The notes under the pieces are model-generated. The model was not told the origin of the DNA, did not search any database, and worked only from the letters and a program-made list of their open reading frames with translations. A program made the translations under genes and the position numbers. A stretch of DNA of 64,000 bases from Pseudogulbenkiania ferrooxidans 2002 (GTDB lineage Bacteria; Pseudomonadota; Gammaproteobacteria; Burkholderiales; Chromobacteriaceae), in the NCBI RefSeq assembly GCF_000174355.1, contig NZ_ACIS01000008.1, forward strand, positions 62,001-126,000, in the 5' to 3' direction. Every line of letters begins with the position of its first letter. Positions within the stretch are counted from its first letter, which is position 1. Positions 27,636 to 36,649 of the stretch are shown piece by piece.

Positions 27636-28564
27636 GGCGCCGGCGGCAGCAGGTCGGCAAAGTGCAGGGTGCCCACCGGGCGCCCCTGCGCGTCGATCAC
27701 CGGCAGCCGCTCCACGCCGCGCGTGACGAAGGCTGACAGCGCCTCGCGCAGCGTGGCCCCGGCCGCGATCGGATCGCCCGTCGCCGCTTCGCCCGGCCGG
27801 GCGCGTGCCGCCACGCGTTCCAGCGCCAACAGCTTGATGCCGATGTCGCTGCGGCCGATGAAGTCGCGCACCGCGTCGCTGGCCGGTCGGGTCAGTAGCT
27901 CCAGCGGGCTGCCCTGCTGCACGATGCGGCCTCGTTCCAGCAGCACGATGCGTTGCGCCAGGCCGAGTGCCTCGTCGATGTCGTGGGTCACCAGCACGAT
28001 GGTCTTGCCCGACAGCGCGTGGATGCGCCGCAGTTCGTCCTGCAGCGCGGCACGCGTCACCGGGTCGAGCGCGCCGAACGGCTCGTCCATCAGCAGCACG
28101 TCGGGGTCGGCGGCGAGCGCCCGCGCCACGCCGACGCGCTGCTGCTGGCCGCCCGACAACTGGTGCGGAAAGCGCCGGCGATACTGCTCGGGCTCCAGGT
28201 GCAGCAGCGTCAGCAGCTCGGTGACGCGGTCGCGGATGCGCGGCTTCGGCCAGTTCAAGAGCTGCGGCACCGTGGCGATGTTCTGCTCCACCGTCCAGTG
28301 CGGGAACAGCCCGATCGACTGAATGGCGTAGCCCATGCGCCGGCGTAGGGTTTCCGGGCGGAAGCGCCGCACGTCCTCGCCGGCGAAACGCAGCGTGCCG
28401 CTGTCGTACTCCACCAGGCGGTTGATCATCTTCAGCGTGGTGGACTTGCCCGACCCCGAGGTGCCGATCAGCACGGCGAGTTCCCCCTGTGGAATCACCA
28501 GGTCCAGCGCGTCCACCGCGCGCTGGCCATCGAAGGACTTGCTCACCTGGGCAAACTCGATCAT
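27632..28564 (-). CDS. Osmoprotectant ABC transporter ATP-binding protein (YehX/OpuCA-like)
   Basis: A 310-residue ATPase with Walker [10 protein letters not shown] near residue 33, signature LSGGQQQRV and Walker [14 protein letters not shown], followed by a C-terminal CBS-like regulatory segment (about 245-310, [18 protein letters not shown]). ATPases with CBS tails of this kind sense ionic strength in osmoprotectant transporters. The ATG at 28564 overlaps the preceding permease stop. Confidence 0.92.
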   Translation of the reverse strand: MIEFAQVSKSFDGQRAVDALDLVIPQGELAVLIGTSGSGKSTTLKMINRLVEYDSGTLRFAGEDVRRFRPETLRRRMGYAIQSIGLFPHWTVEQNIATVPQLLNWPKPRIRDRVTELLTLLHLEPEQYRRRFPHQLSGGQQQRVGVARALAADPDVLLMDEPFGALDPVTRAALQDELRRIHALSGKTIVLVTHDIDEALGLAQRIVLLERGRIVQQGSPLELLTRPASDAVRDFIGRSDIGIKLLALERVAARARPGEAATGDPIAAGATLREALSAFVTRGVERLPVIDAQGRPVGTLHFADLLPPAP

Positions 28565-29706
28565 CGCGGGCCGACCTCCAGCAGCGACAGCAGCAGCTTG
28601 AACAACGCGTCCACGGCGACCGCCAGCACCACCACCGGGATCACCCCCAGCAACACCAGGTCGAGCGCGCTGCCCGACAGGCCCTGGAACATGATGGCGC
28701 CGAAACCGCCGGCGCCGATCAGGGCGGCGAGCTGGGCCAGCCCCACCGCCTGGATCGCGGTCACGCGCAGGCCGGAGATCAGCACCGGCAGGGCCAGCGG
28801 CAGCTCGACGCGCCGCCAGCGCTGCCCGGCGCTGAGTCCCATGCCGCGCGCGGCCTCCAGCACACCGTCCGGAATCTGCTGCAGCCCCGCCAGCGTGCTG
28901 CGCGCCATCGGCAGCAAGCCGTACAGGGTCAGCGCCAGCAAGGCCGGCGGCAAGCCGATGCCGGCCAGGCCCGAACCGGGCAGCAGCCGGCCCAGCGCGG
29001 CGAGCGGTGCGATCAACAGGCCGAACAGGGCGAGTGAGGGGACGGTCTGGATGATGTTGAGCGCGGCGAACAACACGCCCCGGGCGCGTGGCCGGCGGAA
29101 TGCCCACAGCCCCAGCGCCGCACCGCCCACCCCGGCCGGCAGCAGCGTCAGTCCCACCAGCTGCAGATGGCGCCCCAGCGCTTCGTCGAAGCTGTCGCGG
29201 TGATTGGCGTATTCCTTGAGCAGCGACAGCGCCTCCAGCCGGCCCGACAGCAACAGCGCCAGCAGCGGAAGGTAGAACGCGAGCTGTACCAGCGCCAGGC
29301 GGCCGCCGGCGCCGCCGAGACGGCGCAAGGCGTCGTTGGCGAGCAGGGCGCCCAGGATGAACAAGGCCCAGTAGCCGCCGCCGAGCGAGGTACGCGCCAG
29401 CGTGTCGGCCCCGCCGGCGAGCCGGGCCGCCTCGACGCCGGCCAGCGCGGTGAGGGCGGCGAGCCACAGGCTGGCGGCGCTAGCCAGCAGTACGCTGCAG
29501 CCGCGCCGGGGCGGCAGCCACGGCGCCGCCAGCAGGGGCAAGGCGGGCAGCAACAGCAGCAGGCGGGGGCCGTGGAGCAGCGTCGCGAGCAGGATGCCGT
29601 GGCCGCTGAGCAGCCGGTTGGGGGCGTGGCTGAGCAGCGGCAGGGTGCAGGCCGCGAGCAGCATCAGGCCGACCAGCAGCAGCGGCACGGGGTTACGGAC
29701 GGTCAT
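28561..29706 (-). CDS. Osmoprotectant ABC transporter permease, long form (YehY-like)
   Basis: A 381-residue permease with an extended N-terminal membrane region (about four extra helices, residues 8-165) before the standard five-to-six-helix transport domain, whose coupling loop is [20 protein letters not shown]. This length matches YehY, not the shorter OpuCB. It is the second gene of the operon, after the binding protein gene and a 114-base gap. Confidence 0.88.
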   Translation of the reverse strand: MTVRNPVPLLLVGLMLLAACTLPLLSHAPNRLLSGHGILLATLLHGPRLLLLLPALPLLAAPWLPPRRGCSVLLASAASLWLAALTALAGVEAARLAGGADTLARTSLGGGYWALFILGALLANDALRRLGGAGGRLALVQLAFYLPLLALLLSGRLEALSLLKEYANHRDSFDEALGRHLQLVGLTLLPAGVGGAALGLWAFRRPRARGVLFAALNIIQTVPSLALFGLLIAPLAALGRLLPGSGLAGIGLPPALLALTLYGLLPMARSTLAGLQQIPDGVLEAARGMGLSAGQRWRRVELPLALPVLISGLRVTAIQAVGLAQLAALIGAGGFGAIMFQGLSGSALDLVLLGVIPVVVLAVAVDALFKLLLSLLEVGPR

Positions 29707-29820
29707 GCCGGATCCCGGTTTGCCCCGGACCTATTATCCCGCTTGGCGGACGAGTCAACGCCGCGCGGGTGGCACCCAGGCTCGCGTGCTGCAGGCGTCG
29801 CCACCGGATGACAGGAGCGC
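29707..29820. other. Spacer between osmoprotectant binding-protein and permease genes
   Basis: The 114 bases hold no gene. No strong hairpin or promoter was seen, so the operon is probably read through, possibly at reduced level. Confidence 0.4.
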
Positions 29821-30747
29821 TTATTTTACGAATCCCTTGCTCTTGAGATAGCTGGCGGCCACCTTGCGCGCATCCTGCCCCTCGATGGCGATCTGGCCGT
29901 TGAGCTTCTGCAGCGTCGCGCCGTCGAGCGACAGGAACACCGGCTTGAGCAGCTCACGCACCTTGGGGTACTTGCCCAGAGCTTCGCTGCGGATGATCGG
30001 GGTGGGGGCGTAGATCGGCTGCACCCCGCGCACGTCGTCCAGCGTCACCAGGCCGAGTGCGGCGACCGGGCCGTCGGTGCCGTAGGCCATGGCGGCGTTC
30101 ACCCCCGAGGTCTTTTCCGCCGCCGCCTTGATGGTGACCGAGGTGTCGCCGCCGGCCAGGGTCAGCAACTGGTCCTGCTTCAGCTTGAAGCCGTAGGCCT
30201 GCTCGAAGGCGGGCAGGGCGTCGGGCCGTTCGATGAATTCGGCCGAGGCCGCGAGCTTGAAGTTGCCGCCCTTGCTGATCCATTGTCCCAGGTCAGCCAG
30301 GGTCTTGAGCTTGTTGGCGCTGGCGACGTCCTTGCGGATGGCGATGGCCCAGGTGTTGTTGGCCGGCGACGGCGTCAGCCAGACGATGCGGTTCTTCTCG
30401 AAATCCAGCGCCTTGACCCGCTCGTAGCCGGCCTTGGCGTTTTTCCACACCGGATTCTTTTCGTCGCTGAAGAAGAAGGCGCCGTTGCCGGTGTACTCGG
30501 GGTAGATGTCCACCTCGCCCGAGGTGATGGCCTCGCGGATCACCTTGGTGTTGCCCAGTTGCAGGCGGTTGACCGTCTTGATGCCGTGGGCCTCGAGCGT
30601 CTGCAGGATGAGGTTGCCCAGCAGCGAGCCTTCGGTATCGATCTTGGAGCCGACGCGCAGCCCTTCCGCGGCCTGGCCGTGAGCCGACCAGAGCATGCCC
30701 GCCAGGGCGAGGGCGGCGCAGCGGCGCAGCGTGGTGCGAGATGACAT
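29821..30747 (-). CDS. Glycine betaine/osmoprotectant ABC transporter substrate-binding protein (OsmF/YehZ-like)
   Basis: A 308-residue periplasmic protein with a signal peptide (residues 1 to about 27, ending HGQAA). The start of the mature chain, LRVGSKIDTEGSLLGNLILQ, and the motifs DIYPEYTGNG and GTDGPVAALGLVTLDD are typical of the OpuAC/OsmF family. It should bind glycine betaine, choline or a related solute. AAGGGG precedes the ATG at 30747. It heads the operon with the two permeases and the ATPase; no betaine synthesis genes are nearby. Confidence 0.92.
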   Translation of the reverse strand: MSSRTTLRRCAALALAGMLWSAHGQAAEGLRVGSKIDTEGSLLGNLILQTLEAHGIKTVNRLQLGNTKVIREAITSGEVDIYPEYTGNGAFFFSDEKNPVWKNAKAGYERVKALDFEKNRIVWLTPSPANNTWAIAIRKDVASANKLKTLADLGQWISKGGNFKLAASAEFIERPDALPAFEQAYGFKLKQDQLLTLAGGDTSVTIKAAAEKTSGVNAAMAYGTDGPVAALGLVTLDDVRGVQPIYAPTPIIRSEALGKYPKVRELLKPVFLSLDGATLQKLNGQIAIEGQDARKVAASYLKSKGFVK

Positions 30748-31043
30748 GGTGTTCCCCTTGGATGGACGATGGTTATTCGGTGTTGCGCATTCCCGGCGGG
30801 CACGTTCGGCTGCCGGCATCTTTGCGAGCGGGCCCACCGGGATGGCGTCGGTGATGCTATTAAGAGTAAGAAACGGAATCCGCCATTGCCAGGAAGGCGC
30901 ATGACTTGGGCAATGACGATGGGGCGTCGCCATTGCCTCCGGTAAGGATTTGACGTGCGGCCTATACTCGTAGGGGCCGCCGGCCAAGGCCGGCGGGTTG
31001 CCGTTTGTCTGGCCGATCGGCCACAGCAAAAGGAGGAACGGTG
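30748..31043. promoter_or_regulatory. Divergent osmF/DUF190 control region with a large hairpin
   Basis: No gene lies here. A hairpin with outer stem GGCAATG/CATTGCC (30909-30915 and 30931-30937) and inner stem GACG/CGTC could form, and CGCCATTGCC occurs twice (about 30882 and 30928). TTGACG at 30950 and TATACT at 30963 are only 7 bases apart, so they do not form a normal promoter. AGGAGG at 31031-31036 is the ribosome site for the DUF190 gene. Confidence 0.4.
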
Positions 31044-31361
31044 ATGATCGGCTACCAGTTGTCATTCTTTACCGTGCAAGACCGTCTGCATGGCCGCCGC
31101 GCACTGGCGCAGTGGCTGCTCGACGAGGCCCGTCACCTCGGTATCCGCGGCGCCACCCTGCTGTCCGCAGCGGAGGGCTTCGGCCACGCCCGGCGTCTGC
31201 ACTCGTCGCGTTTCTTCGAACTGGCCGACCAGCCGCTGGAGATCACCATGGCGGTGACGGCGGAAGAGGCGGACTGTTTCTTTGCCCGGCTGCGCGAAGA
31301 AAACCTGCGCATCTTCTACATCAAGACCCCGATCGAGTTCGGCGTGACCGGCGAGGAGTGA
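31044..31361 (+). CDS. DUF190 domain-containing protein
   Basis: A 105-residue small cytoplasmic protein of the DUF190 family (PII-like fold), recognised from the ESL-like internal repeat and the MAVTAEEADCFFARLREENLRIFYIKTPIEFG region. Family members are often encoded beside the fluoride exporter CrcB and may bind nucleotides, but no crcB is present here. The ATG at 31044 is preferred because AGGAGG lies 7 bases before it. It is convergent with the EF-G gene. Confidence 0.82.
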   Translation: MIGYQLSFFTVQDRLHGRRALAQWLLDEARHLGIRGATLLSAAEGFGHARRLHSSRFFELADQPLEITMAVTAEEADCFFARLREENLRIFYIKTPIEFGVTGEE

Positions 31362-31382
31362 GGCCGCGCCGGCGACGGCCTC

Positions 31383-33508
31383 TCAGCCGCGTCCCGGCAG
31401 CGTCCGCCCCATGCCGCTCACCAGCGCCTGCTGCAGCGCTGCCGGCACCGGGGCGTAGTGGTGGAACTCCATGCTGTAGGTGGCGCGGCCCTGGGTCAGC
31501 GAGCGCAGCGCGGTGGAGTAGCCGAACATCTCCGCGAGCGGCACCTCGGCGCGGATGCTCTTGCCGCTGCCGCCGGGCAGGTCGTCCATGCCCTGGATCA
31601 CGCCGCGCCGGCCGGTGAGGTCGCCCATGACGTCCCCCATTTTCTCCTCCGGGGTTTCCACGTCCACCGCCATCACCGGTTCCAGCAGCTCCGGCCCGGC
31701 CTGGCGCAGGCCGTCGCGCAGGGCCTGGGCGGCGGCGATCTTGAAGGCGTTCTCGCTGGAGTCGACGTCGTGGTAGGAGCCGAACACCAACGACGCCCTT
31801 GACGTCGACCACCGGGTAGCCCGGCCAGCACGCCGTTGGCCAGCGCCTCGACGATGCCTTTCTGCACCGCCGGGATGAACTCGCGCGGGATCACCCCGCC
31901 CTTGATGGCGTCGACGAACTCGAAGCCGGCGCCGCGCGGGCGCGGCTCCAGCTTCAGCACCACGTGGCCGTACTGGCCGTGGCCGCCGGACTGGCGGATG
32001 AACTTGCCCTCGACCTCGGGGCTGGCGCGGGCGATGGTCTCGCGATACGCCACCTGCGGCTGGCCGACGCTGGCGCTGACGCCGAACTCGCGGCGCAGCC
32101 GGTCGACCAGGATTTCCAGGTGCAGCTCGCCCATGCCGGAGATGATGGTCTGGCCCGATTCCTCGTCGCTGTAGACGTGGAACGAGGGGTCTTCCTGCGC
32201 CAGCCGCTGCAGTGCCAGCGCCATCTTCTCCTGGTCGGCCTTGGTCTTGGGCTCCACCGCCTGGGCGATGACCGGTTCGGGAAACACGATGCGCTCCAGC
32301 GCGACGACGGCGTCCGGGCTCGACAGCGTGTCGCCGGTGGTGACTTCCTTGAGGCCGACCGCGGCGACGATGTCGCCGGCCATCACCTCCTTCACCTCCT
32401 CGCGGTGGTTGGCGTGCATCTGCAGCAGCCGGCCGATGCGTTCCTTCTTGTCGCGCGCCAGGTTGTAGACGCTGTCGCCGGAGCGCAGCAGGCCGGAATA
32501 GACGCGCAGGAAGGTGAGCTGGCCGACGTAGGGGTCGGTCATGATCTTGAAGGCGAGCGCGGCGAACGGCTCGTCGTCGCGGGCGTGGCGCGTCACCGCC
32601 TGGCCCTGGGCGTCGATGCCGCTCACCGGCGGAATCTCGAGGGGGGAGGGCAGGTAGTCGATCACGGCGTCGAGCAGCGCCTGCACGCCGCGGTTCTTGA
32701 ACGCCGAGCCGCACAGCAGCGGCACGATCTCGCCGCGGATGGTGAGCTGGCGCAGCCCCTGGCGGATCTCGTCTTCGGCCAACGTGCCGCGCTCGAGATA
32801 GCGGTTGGTGAGCTCCTCGCTGGCTTCGGCGGCGGCCTCGATCATCTTGTCGCGCCAGCTCTCGGCCTCGGCGCGCAGCTCCGGCGGAATCCCGCGCTCG
32901 TCGAATTTCACCCCCTGGCTGGCGTCGTCCCAGACGATGAGGCGCATCTTCACCAGGTCGATCACGCCGTGGAAGGCGTCTTCGCTGCCGAACGGCAGCT
33001 GGATCGGCACGGCGCGCCCGTTCAGGCGTTCGCGGATCTGGCGCTGCACGCGGAAGAAGTCGGCACCGACGCGGTCCATCTTGTTGACAAAGGCCAGGCG
33101 CGGCACGTGGTACTTGTTGGCCTGGCGCCACACCGTCTCGGACTGCGGCTGCACCCCGCCCACCGCGTCGTACAGCATCACCGCCCCGTCCAGCACGCGC
33201 AGCGAGCGCTCCACCTCGATGGTGAAGTCGACGTGGCCCGGGGTGTCGATGATGTTGATGCGGTGCTGCGGGTACTGCCCGGCCATGCCCTTCCAGAAGC
33301 AGGTGGTGGCGGCCGAGGTGATGGTGATGCCGCGCTCCTGCTCCTGCGCCATCCAGTCCATCACCGCCGCGCCTTCATGCACTTCGCCCATCTTGTGGCT
33401 GACCCCGGTGTAGAACAGGATGCGCTCGGTGGTGGTGGTCTTGCCGGCGTCGATGTGGGCGCTGATGCCGATGTTGCGATAGCGTTCGAGGGGCGTTTGC
33501 CGCGACAT
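31383..33508 (-). pseudogene. fusA: Elongation factor G with two single-base frame breaks
   Basis: GTPase that moves tRNA and mRNA through the ribosome. The 5' 560 or so codons read normally: G1 [14 protein letters not shown]3 DTPGHVDF, G4 NKMD, then domains II-IV. At the end of domain IV, after [11 protein letters not shown], one extra G in a GGG run (31820-31822) shifts the frame, and a second extra G (31796-31798) 24 bases later shifts it again; thereafter the expected [18 protein letters not shown] and domain V read to the stop at 31383. Dropping both bases restores a 707-residue EF-G. Either sequencing errors in homopolymers or a real dead copy. It stands alone, away from the str operon, so it is likely a second EF-G gene. 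Confidence 0.85.
32773..32783 (+). repeat. CTTCGGCCAAC word inside fusA
   Basis: Read in the gene (minus strand) as Leu-Ala-Glu. Confidence 0.6.
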
Positions 33509-33732
33509 GGTGCGTTCCTCGCTGGGGTTGGCGGATAGGGGCCCGACGGGCGCGTGGCGCGGGCGGACGGCGCACCAGGGGAACCATGACGCCGCTGCCG
33601 GCGACTAAGCGGTTCGTAGGTGCGTGTGGTGACCGACGCGGTCTTGCCGCCGGATGCGCTTGTATTGAGTGTAGTTTCCCTGTCCGGGGCTGGCGGGCCG
33701 TTTGTGTTCAACTGCCATAGGAGAAACAAATC
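33509..33732. other. Divergent spacer upstream of fusA and a small secreted protein gene
   Basis: No gene. It must carry the two divergent promoters, but no clear hexamer pair was identified. AGGAG at about 33719 is the ribosome site of the next gene. Confidence 0.3.
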
Positions 33733-34146
33733 ATGACGAACAGGCAGAAAAGCGTACTGGCGGTGGTGGTGATGGCCTGGCTGGGCAGCGCTCCGGCCTG
33801 GGCCGACACGACGGCCCTGCCCAAGGTGCAGACCCAGGGCGAGGTGAGCTTCGTCAGCGGCGGCATCGGCGACGACGAGCTGGCGGCGATGCACGAGGCG
33901 CGCCGCGACTACAATCTGCAACTGCTGTTTGCCGCCAAGGGCAGCGGCGAGTACCTGTCGTCGGTCGCGGTGGTGGTCAAGAATGCCCACGGCGACACCG
34001 TGCTCGACACCGTCGCGGACGGGCCGCTGCTCTACGCCAAGCTGCCCCGTGGCCAGTATCAGGTCAGCGCCCGCTACCAGGAGCAGGCGCAGAGCCGCAA
34101 GGTACGGCTGGGCGGCGGCGCCACCAGCCTGTCGTTCTACTGGTAG
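33733..34146 (+). CDS. Secreted carboxypeptidase-regulatory-like domain protein
   Basis: A 137-residue protein with a signal peptide (residues 1-24, ending PAWA) and a small beta-sandwich domain beginning VSFVSGGIGDDELAAM and ending RKVRLGGGATSLSFYW. Similar small periplasmic proteins with a peptidase-regulatory-like fold are common in betaproteobacteria; the function is not known. An AGGAG ribosome site precedes the ATG. Confidence 0.7.
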   Translation: MTNRQKSVLAVVVMAWLGSAPAWADTTALPKVQTQGEVSFVSGGIGDDELAAMHEARRDYNLQLLFAAKGSGEYLSSVAVVVKNAHGDTVLDTVADGPLLYAKLPRGQYQVSARYQEQAQSRKVRLGGGATSLSFYW

Positions 34147-34359
34147 TGCCACGGGCGTGACGCGGGGGGCGGCCTTGCCGTCCTCCGGCGGATACCGCCT
34201 CCTTCCTGTTTCCGGCCACTTGGATCCGTCGGGGCTCGCCTGAACCCCGGCGTGGCGCCAGGGGTGCCTTTTCATTGTCGACTGTATATCATGGCCGTCT
34301 TCTTTTTCACGACCCGCGCGGCCCGTCGTCGCGGCCGCGCGCGCCTCAGGAGACGCGCA
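34147..34359. other. Spacer before the asparaginase gene
   Basis: 213 bases without a recognisable gene or clear terminator. AGGAG at about 34348-34352 is the ribosome site for the asparaginase ATG at 34360. Confidence 0.3.
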
Positions 34360-35367
34360 ATGACTCGACGCCTGCTCGTGCTGTATACCGGCGGCACCAT
34401 CGGCATGGACCACACCCCGGACGGCCTGGCGCCGGTGCCCGGCCTGCTGCCGCGCCTGCTGGAACGTTTCCACAGCGCCGAGCTCGCCTTCGACGTGGTG
34501 GAATACCCCGAACTGATCGATTCGTCGGCGATCACGCCGGCGCACTGGAACCGCATCATCGGCGATATCGCCGACCGTTACGACGCCTACGATGGCTTCG
34601 TGGTGATCCACGGCACCGACACCATGGCCTACACCGCGTCGGTGCTGGCCTTCGCCTTGCAAGGCCTGGGCAAGCCGGTGGTGGTGACCGGCTCGCAACT
34701 GCCGCTGGTGCATCCGCGTTCGGACGGCTGGAGCAACCTGGCCGACGCGCTGGAAGCCGCCAGCCAACCCGACCTGTGCGAAGTGGCCATCGCCTTCGAC
34801 CGCCTGCTGCTGCGGGGCTGTCGCGCGCGCAAGCTCGACGCCGCCAGCTTTGCCGGGTTCGATTCGCCCAACGCGCCGCCGCTGGCGCACTTCGGCATCA
34901 AGGCCGACTGGCAGCGCCAGCACTGGCTGCTGCCGCAGGGCGCATTCAAGCCGGTCACGCTGCGTGAAGACGTCCGGGTGGCGGCGTTCTTCCTGACCCC
35001 CGGCGCCGGTACCGCGCTGATCGGCCAGACCCTGGCCAACGGCGGGCTAGACGGCGCGGTGTTGATGAGCTACGGCAACGGCAATGCTCCGGCCGATGCC
35101 ACACTGCTGGCCGGCGTGGCGGCGGCGAGTGCCGGCGGCGCACTGGTCGTCAACATCAGCCAGGTGGTACACGGTGCGGTGGAAGTGGGGGCCTACGCCG
35201 CCAGTCAGCCGCTGGCGCGGGCCGGTGCCATGGCCGGGGCCGACCTGACGCCGGAAGCCGCCGTCGCCAAGCTGACCGTGTTGTGCTCGCAGGCGCTGTC
35301 GCCGGAACAACGGCGTGCGGCGATGCAGTGCGCGCTGGCGGGCGAGATGAGCGTGCAGCCGGGCTGA
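34360..35367 (+). CDS. Type I (cytoplasmic) L-asparaginase
   Basis: Hydrolyses asparagine to aspartate and ammonia. The 335-residue protein has both threonine motifs, YTGGTIGM (T13 as probable nucleophile) and HGTDTMAYTAS, and no signal peptide, so it is the AnsA-like type. The ATG at 34360 is chosen for its AGGAG site and because upstream codons give an unlikely Arg-rich extension. A strong terminator follows. Confidence 0.93.
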   Translation: MTRRLLVLYTGGTIGMDHTPDGLAPVPGLLPRLLERFHSAELAFDVVEYPELIDSSAITPAHWNRIIGDIADRYDAYDGFVVIHGTDTMAYTASVLAFALQGLGKPVVVTGSQLPLVHPRSDGWSNLADALEAASQPDLCEVAIAFDRLLLRGCRARKLDAASFAGFDSPNAPPLAHFGIKADWQRQHWLLPQGAFKPVTLREDVRVAAFFLTPGAGTALIGQTLANGGLDGAVLMSYGNGNAPADATLLAGVAAASAGGALVVNISQVVHGAVEVGAYAASQPLARAGAMAGADLTPEAAVAKLTVLCSQALSPEQRRAAMQCALAGEMSVQPG

Positions 35368-35383
35368 CACTAAAAGGAGCCGG

Positions 35384-35416
35384 CGAAAAAAGGCGCGCAA
35401 GTCCGCGCCTTTTTTC
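35384..35416. terminator. Intrinsic terminator after asparaginase gene
   Basis: Stem AAAAAAGGCGCG/CGCGCCTTTTTT at 35386-35397 and 35404-35415 with a six-base loop. It also works in the reverse direction. Confidence 0.92.
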
Positions 35417-35515
35417 TTGGGGCGAGAGCGCCATATCGTGGCCGTTGGCGAATCGTTGCGGGTGCCGGCCGGAACGGTGCGAGCACCTCCGGAGTGCGAA
35501 GATCCTCTCGTAGGG

Positions 35516-35620
35516 TTGATTAAAAAATGATCAGGTGCGGCAAAATCCTTCCCCGTCATGGGCTTAGCCCGCTTGTCCACAGCTCGCCCACAGCGCTGTC
35601 CCCGCAGCCTGTGAGAATTT
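35516..35620 (+). repeat. Repeat element R35, copy 1
   Basis: About 100 bases starting TTGATTAAAAAATG, ending in a 29-base core at 35573-35601 that begins TTGTCCACAGC and ends GCTGTCC. The core is shared with copies 2 and 3. It fills most of the 302-base gap before the NadR-like gene; the rest of the gap is the asparaginase terminator and a weak TATAAT at 35643-35648. Confidence 0.7.
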
Positions 35621-35669
35621 CCGGATTATCCCCAAGCCGCCGTATAATGGTCATTTAGCCCACTCTATT

Positions 35670-36227
35670 ATGACGGCATACCCTCCGCCTCCCTTGCGTC
35701 TGGCCATCGTCGGCCCCGAGTCCTGCGGCAAGAGCCCCACGCTGGCGCAGGCGCTGACGGCGAGCCTGAACGGGGCCGGCGTGGCGGCATGCTGCGTGGA
35801 CGAATACGCCCGCGACTATTACGCGGCGCGCCCTTACGCGCCGACGCCGCACGACGTGCTGGCCATCGCGCGCGGCCAGCTGGCGCGCGAGGCCGAAGCG
35901 GCACGCCACGCCGAGGTGCTGGTGTGTGACAGCACGGCGCTGACCTGCGTGATCTGGGCCGAGGTGGCATTTGGCCGCGCTGCGCCCGAACTCGCGGCGC
36001 TCAACCGCCCGCGGGATTACGCGCTGACGCTGCTGGCCTGTCCCGACCTGCCGTGGCAGCCCGACCCGCTGCGCAGCCACCCGGATCAGCGCGACTGGCT
36101 ATGGGGCCTGTACCGCGCGGGGCTGGAGGCGGCCGGCGTGGTGCCACGGCCGATTCGCGGGCAGGGGACGGGCCGGCTCGCTGCGGCGCTGACGGCGATT
36201 CGCCAGGCTGGATTGCTTAAAATTTAA
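35670..36227 (+). CDS. NadR/Ttd14-type AAA ATPase or nucleoside kinase
   Basis: A 185-residue P-loop protein starting LRLAIVGPESCGKSPT (P-loop residues 15-22), followed by a DEYARDYY motif, matching the kinase domain of NadR (ribosylnicotinamide kinase). The nucleotidyltransferase and DNA-binding domains of NadR are absent, and no pnuC transporter is adjacent. It could phosphorylate nicotinamide riboside or another small nucleoside. The gene is flanked on both sides by copies of the R35 repeat. The ribosome site is weak; TATAAT lies at 35643-35648. Confidence 0.78.
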   Translation: MTAYPPPPLRLAIVGPESCGKSPTLAQALTASLNGAGVAACCVDEYARDYYAARPYAPTPHDVLAIARGQLAREAEAARHAEVLVCDSTALTCVIWAEVAFGRAAPELAALNRPRDYALTLLACPDLPWQPDPLRSHPDQRDWLWGLYRAGLEAAGVVPRPIRGQGTGRLAAALTAIRQAGLLKI

Positions 36228-36228
36228 G

Positions 36229-36318
36229 CGGATCAAAAAATCCCCTTGTCGGCCAGCATCTTAGCGAAGCTATCCACAGTTCGCTCACAAGGCTGTCCCG
36301 GACGGCCGTGGATAGAGT
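36229..36318 (+). repeat. Repeat element R35, copy 2
   Basis: Starts GCGGATCAAAAAATCC directly after the NadR-like stop, with the shared 29-base core at 36270-36298 (CTATCCACAGTTCGC ... GGCTGTCC). The middle segment is shorter than in copies 1 and 3. A following GGCCGTGGATAG can pair with part of the core. Confidence 0.7.
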
Positions 36319-36323
36319 TGGAA

Positions 36324-36427
36324 ACTTGATTAAAAAATGGGCAGTCCAAAAAAGGGCTGTCCGATGAAGGGCTTGCGTCACCTATCCACAGCTGGCTCAC
36401 AGCCCTGTCCCTATCGAATGTGAAAAA
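36324..36427 (+). repeat. Repeat element R35, copy 3
   Basis: Starts TTGATTAAAAAATGGGC and has its 29-base core at 36382-36410 (CTATCCACAGCTGGC ... CCCTGTCC). It lies immediately before the S4-domain gene and would include its ribosome-binding region. Confidence 0.7.
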
Positions 36428-36649
36428 ATGAACGAAACCTTCTCATTGCGTGGTGAATACATCGCCCTGTGCGACCTGCTCAAGGCCTGTGCCGTGGCCC
36501 ATAGCGGCGGCGCGGCCAAGCACATGATTGCCGAAGGGCTGGTGTCGGTGGACGGCCAGATCGAGCTGCGCAAGACCTGCAAGATCCGCCCCGGCCAAGT
36601 GGTCAGCGGCGACGGCTTCACGCTGCGCGTGGAGGCTGCCGATGCCTGA
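36428..36649 (+). CDS. Small RNA-binding S4 domain protein (YbcJ-like)
   Basis: A 73-residue protein that is a bare S4 RNA-binding domain (LCDLLKACAVAHSGGAAKHM, LVSVDGQIELRKTCKIRPGQVV). It overlaps the next gene by 8 bases. YbcJ-like proteins bind RNA in vitro; the cellular target is not known. Confidence 0.88.
   Translation: MNETFSLRGEYIALCDLLKACAVAHSGGAAKHMIAEGLVSVDGQIELRKTCKIRPGQVVSGDGFTLRVEAADA

Noticed and set aside
25036-27660. Long minus-strand open frame of 874 codons
   Set aside because: It lies opposite the CoA-transferase gene and out of frame with the permease gene; the product is low-complexity and caused by high GC codon bias.
30950-30968. Sigma-70 promoter TTGACG/TATACT
   Set aside because: The spacer is only 7 bases, far below the 16-18 needed.
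30909-30970. Fluoride (crcB) riboswitch before the DUF190 gene
   Set aside because: A GATGGGG stretch and GCCTATACTCG look superficially similar, but the required paired segments do not align in order with the crcB consensus.
31796-31822. Programmed ribosomal frameshift in fusA
   Set aside because: Two separate extra bases are needed, there is no slippery heptamer or pseudoknot, and EF-G genes are not known to use it.
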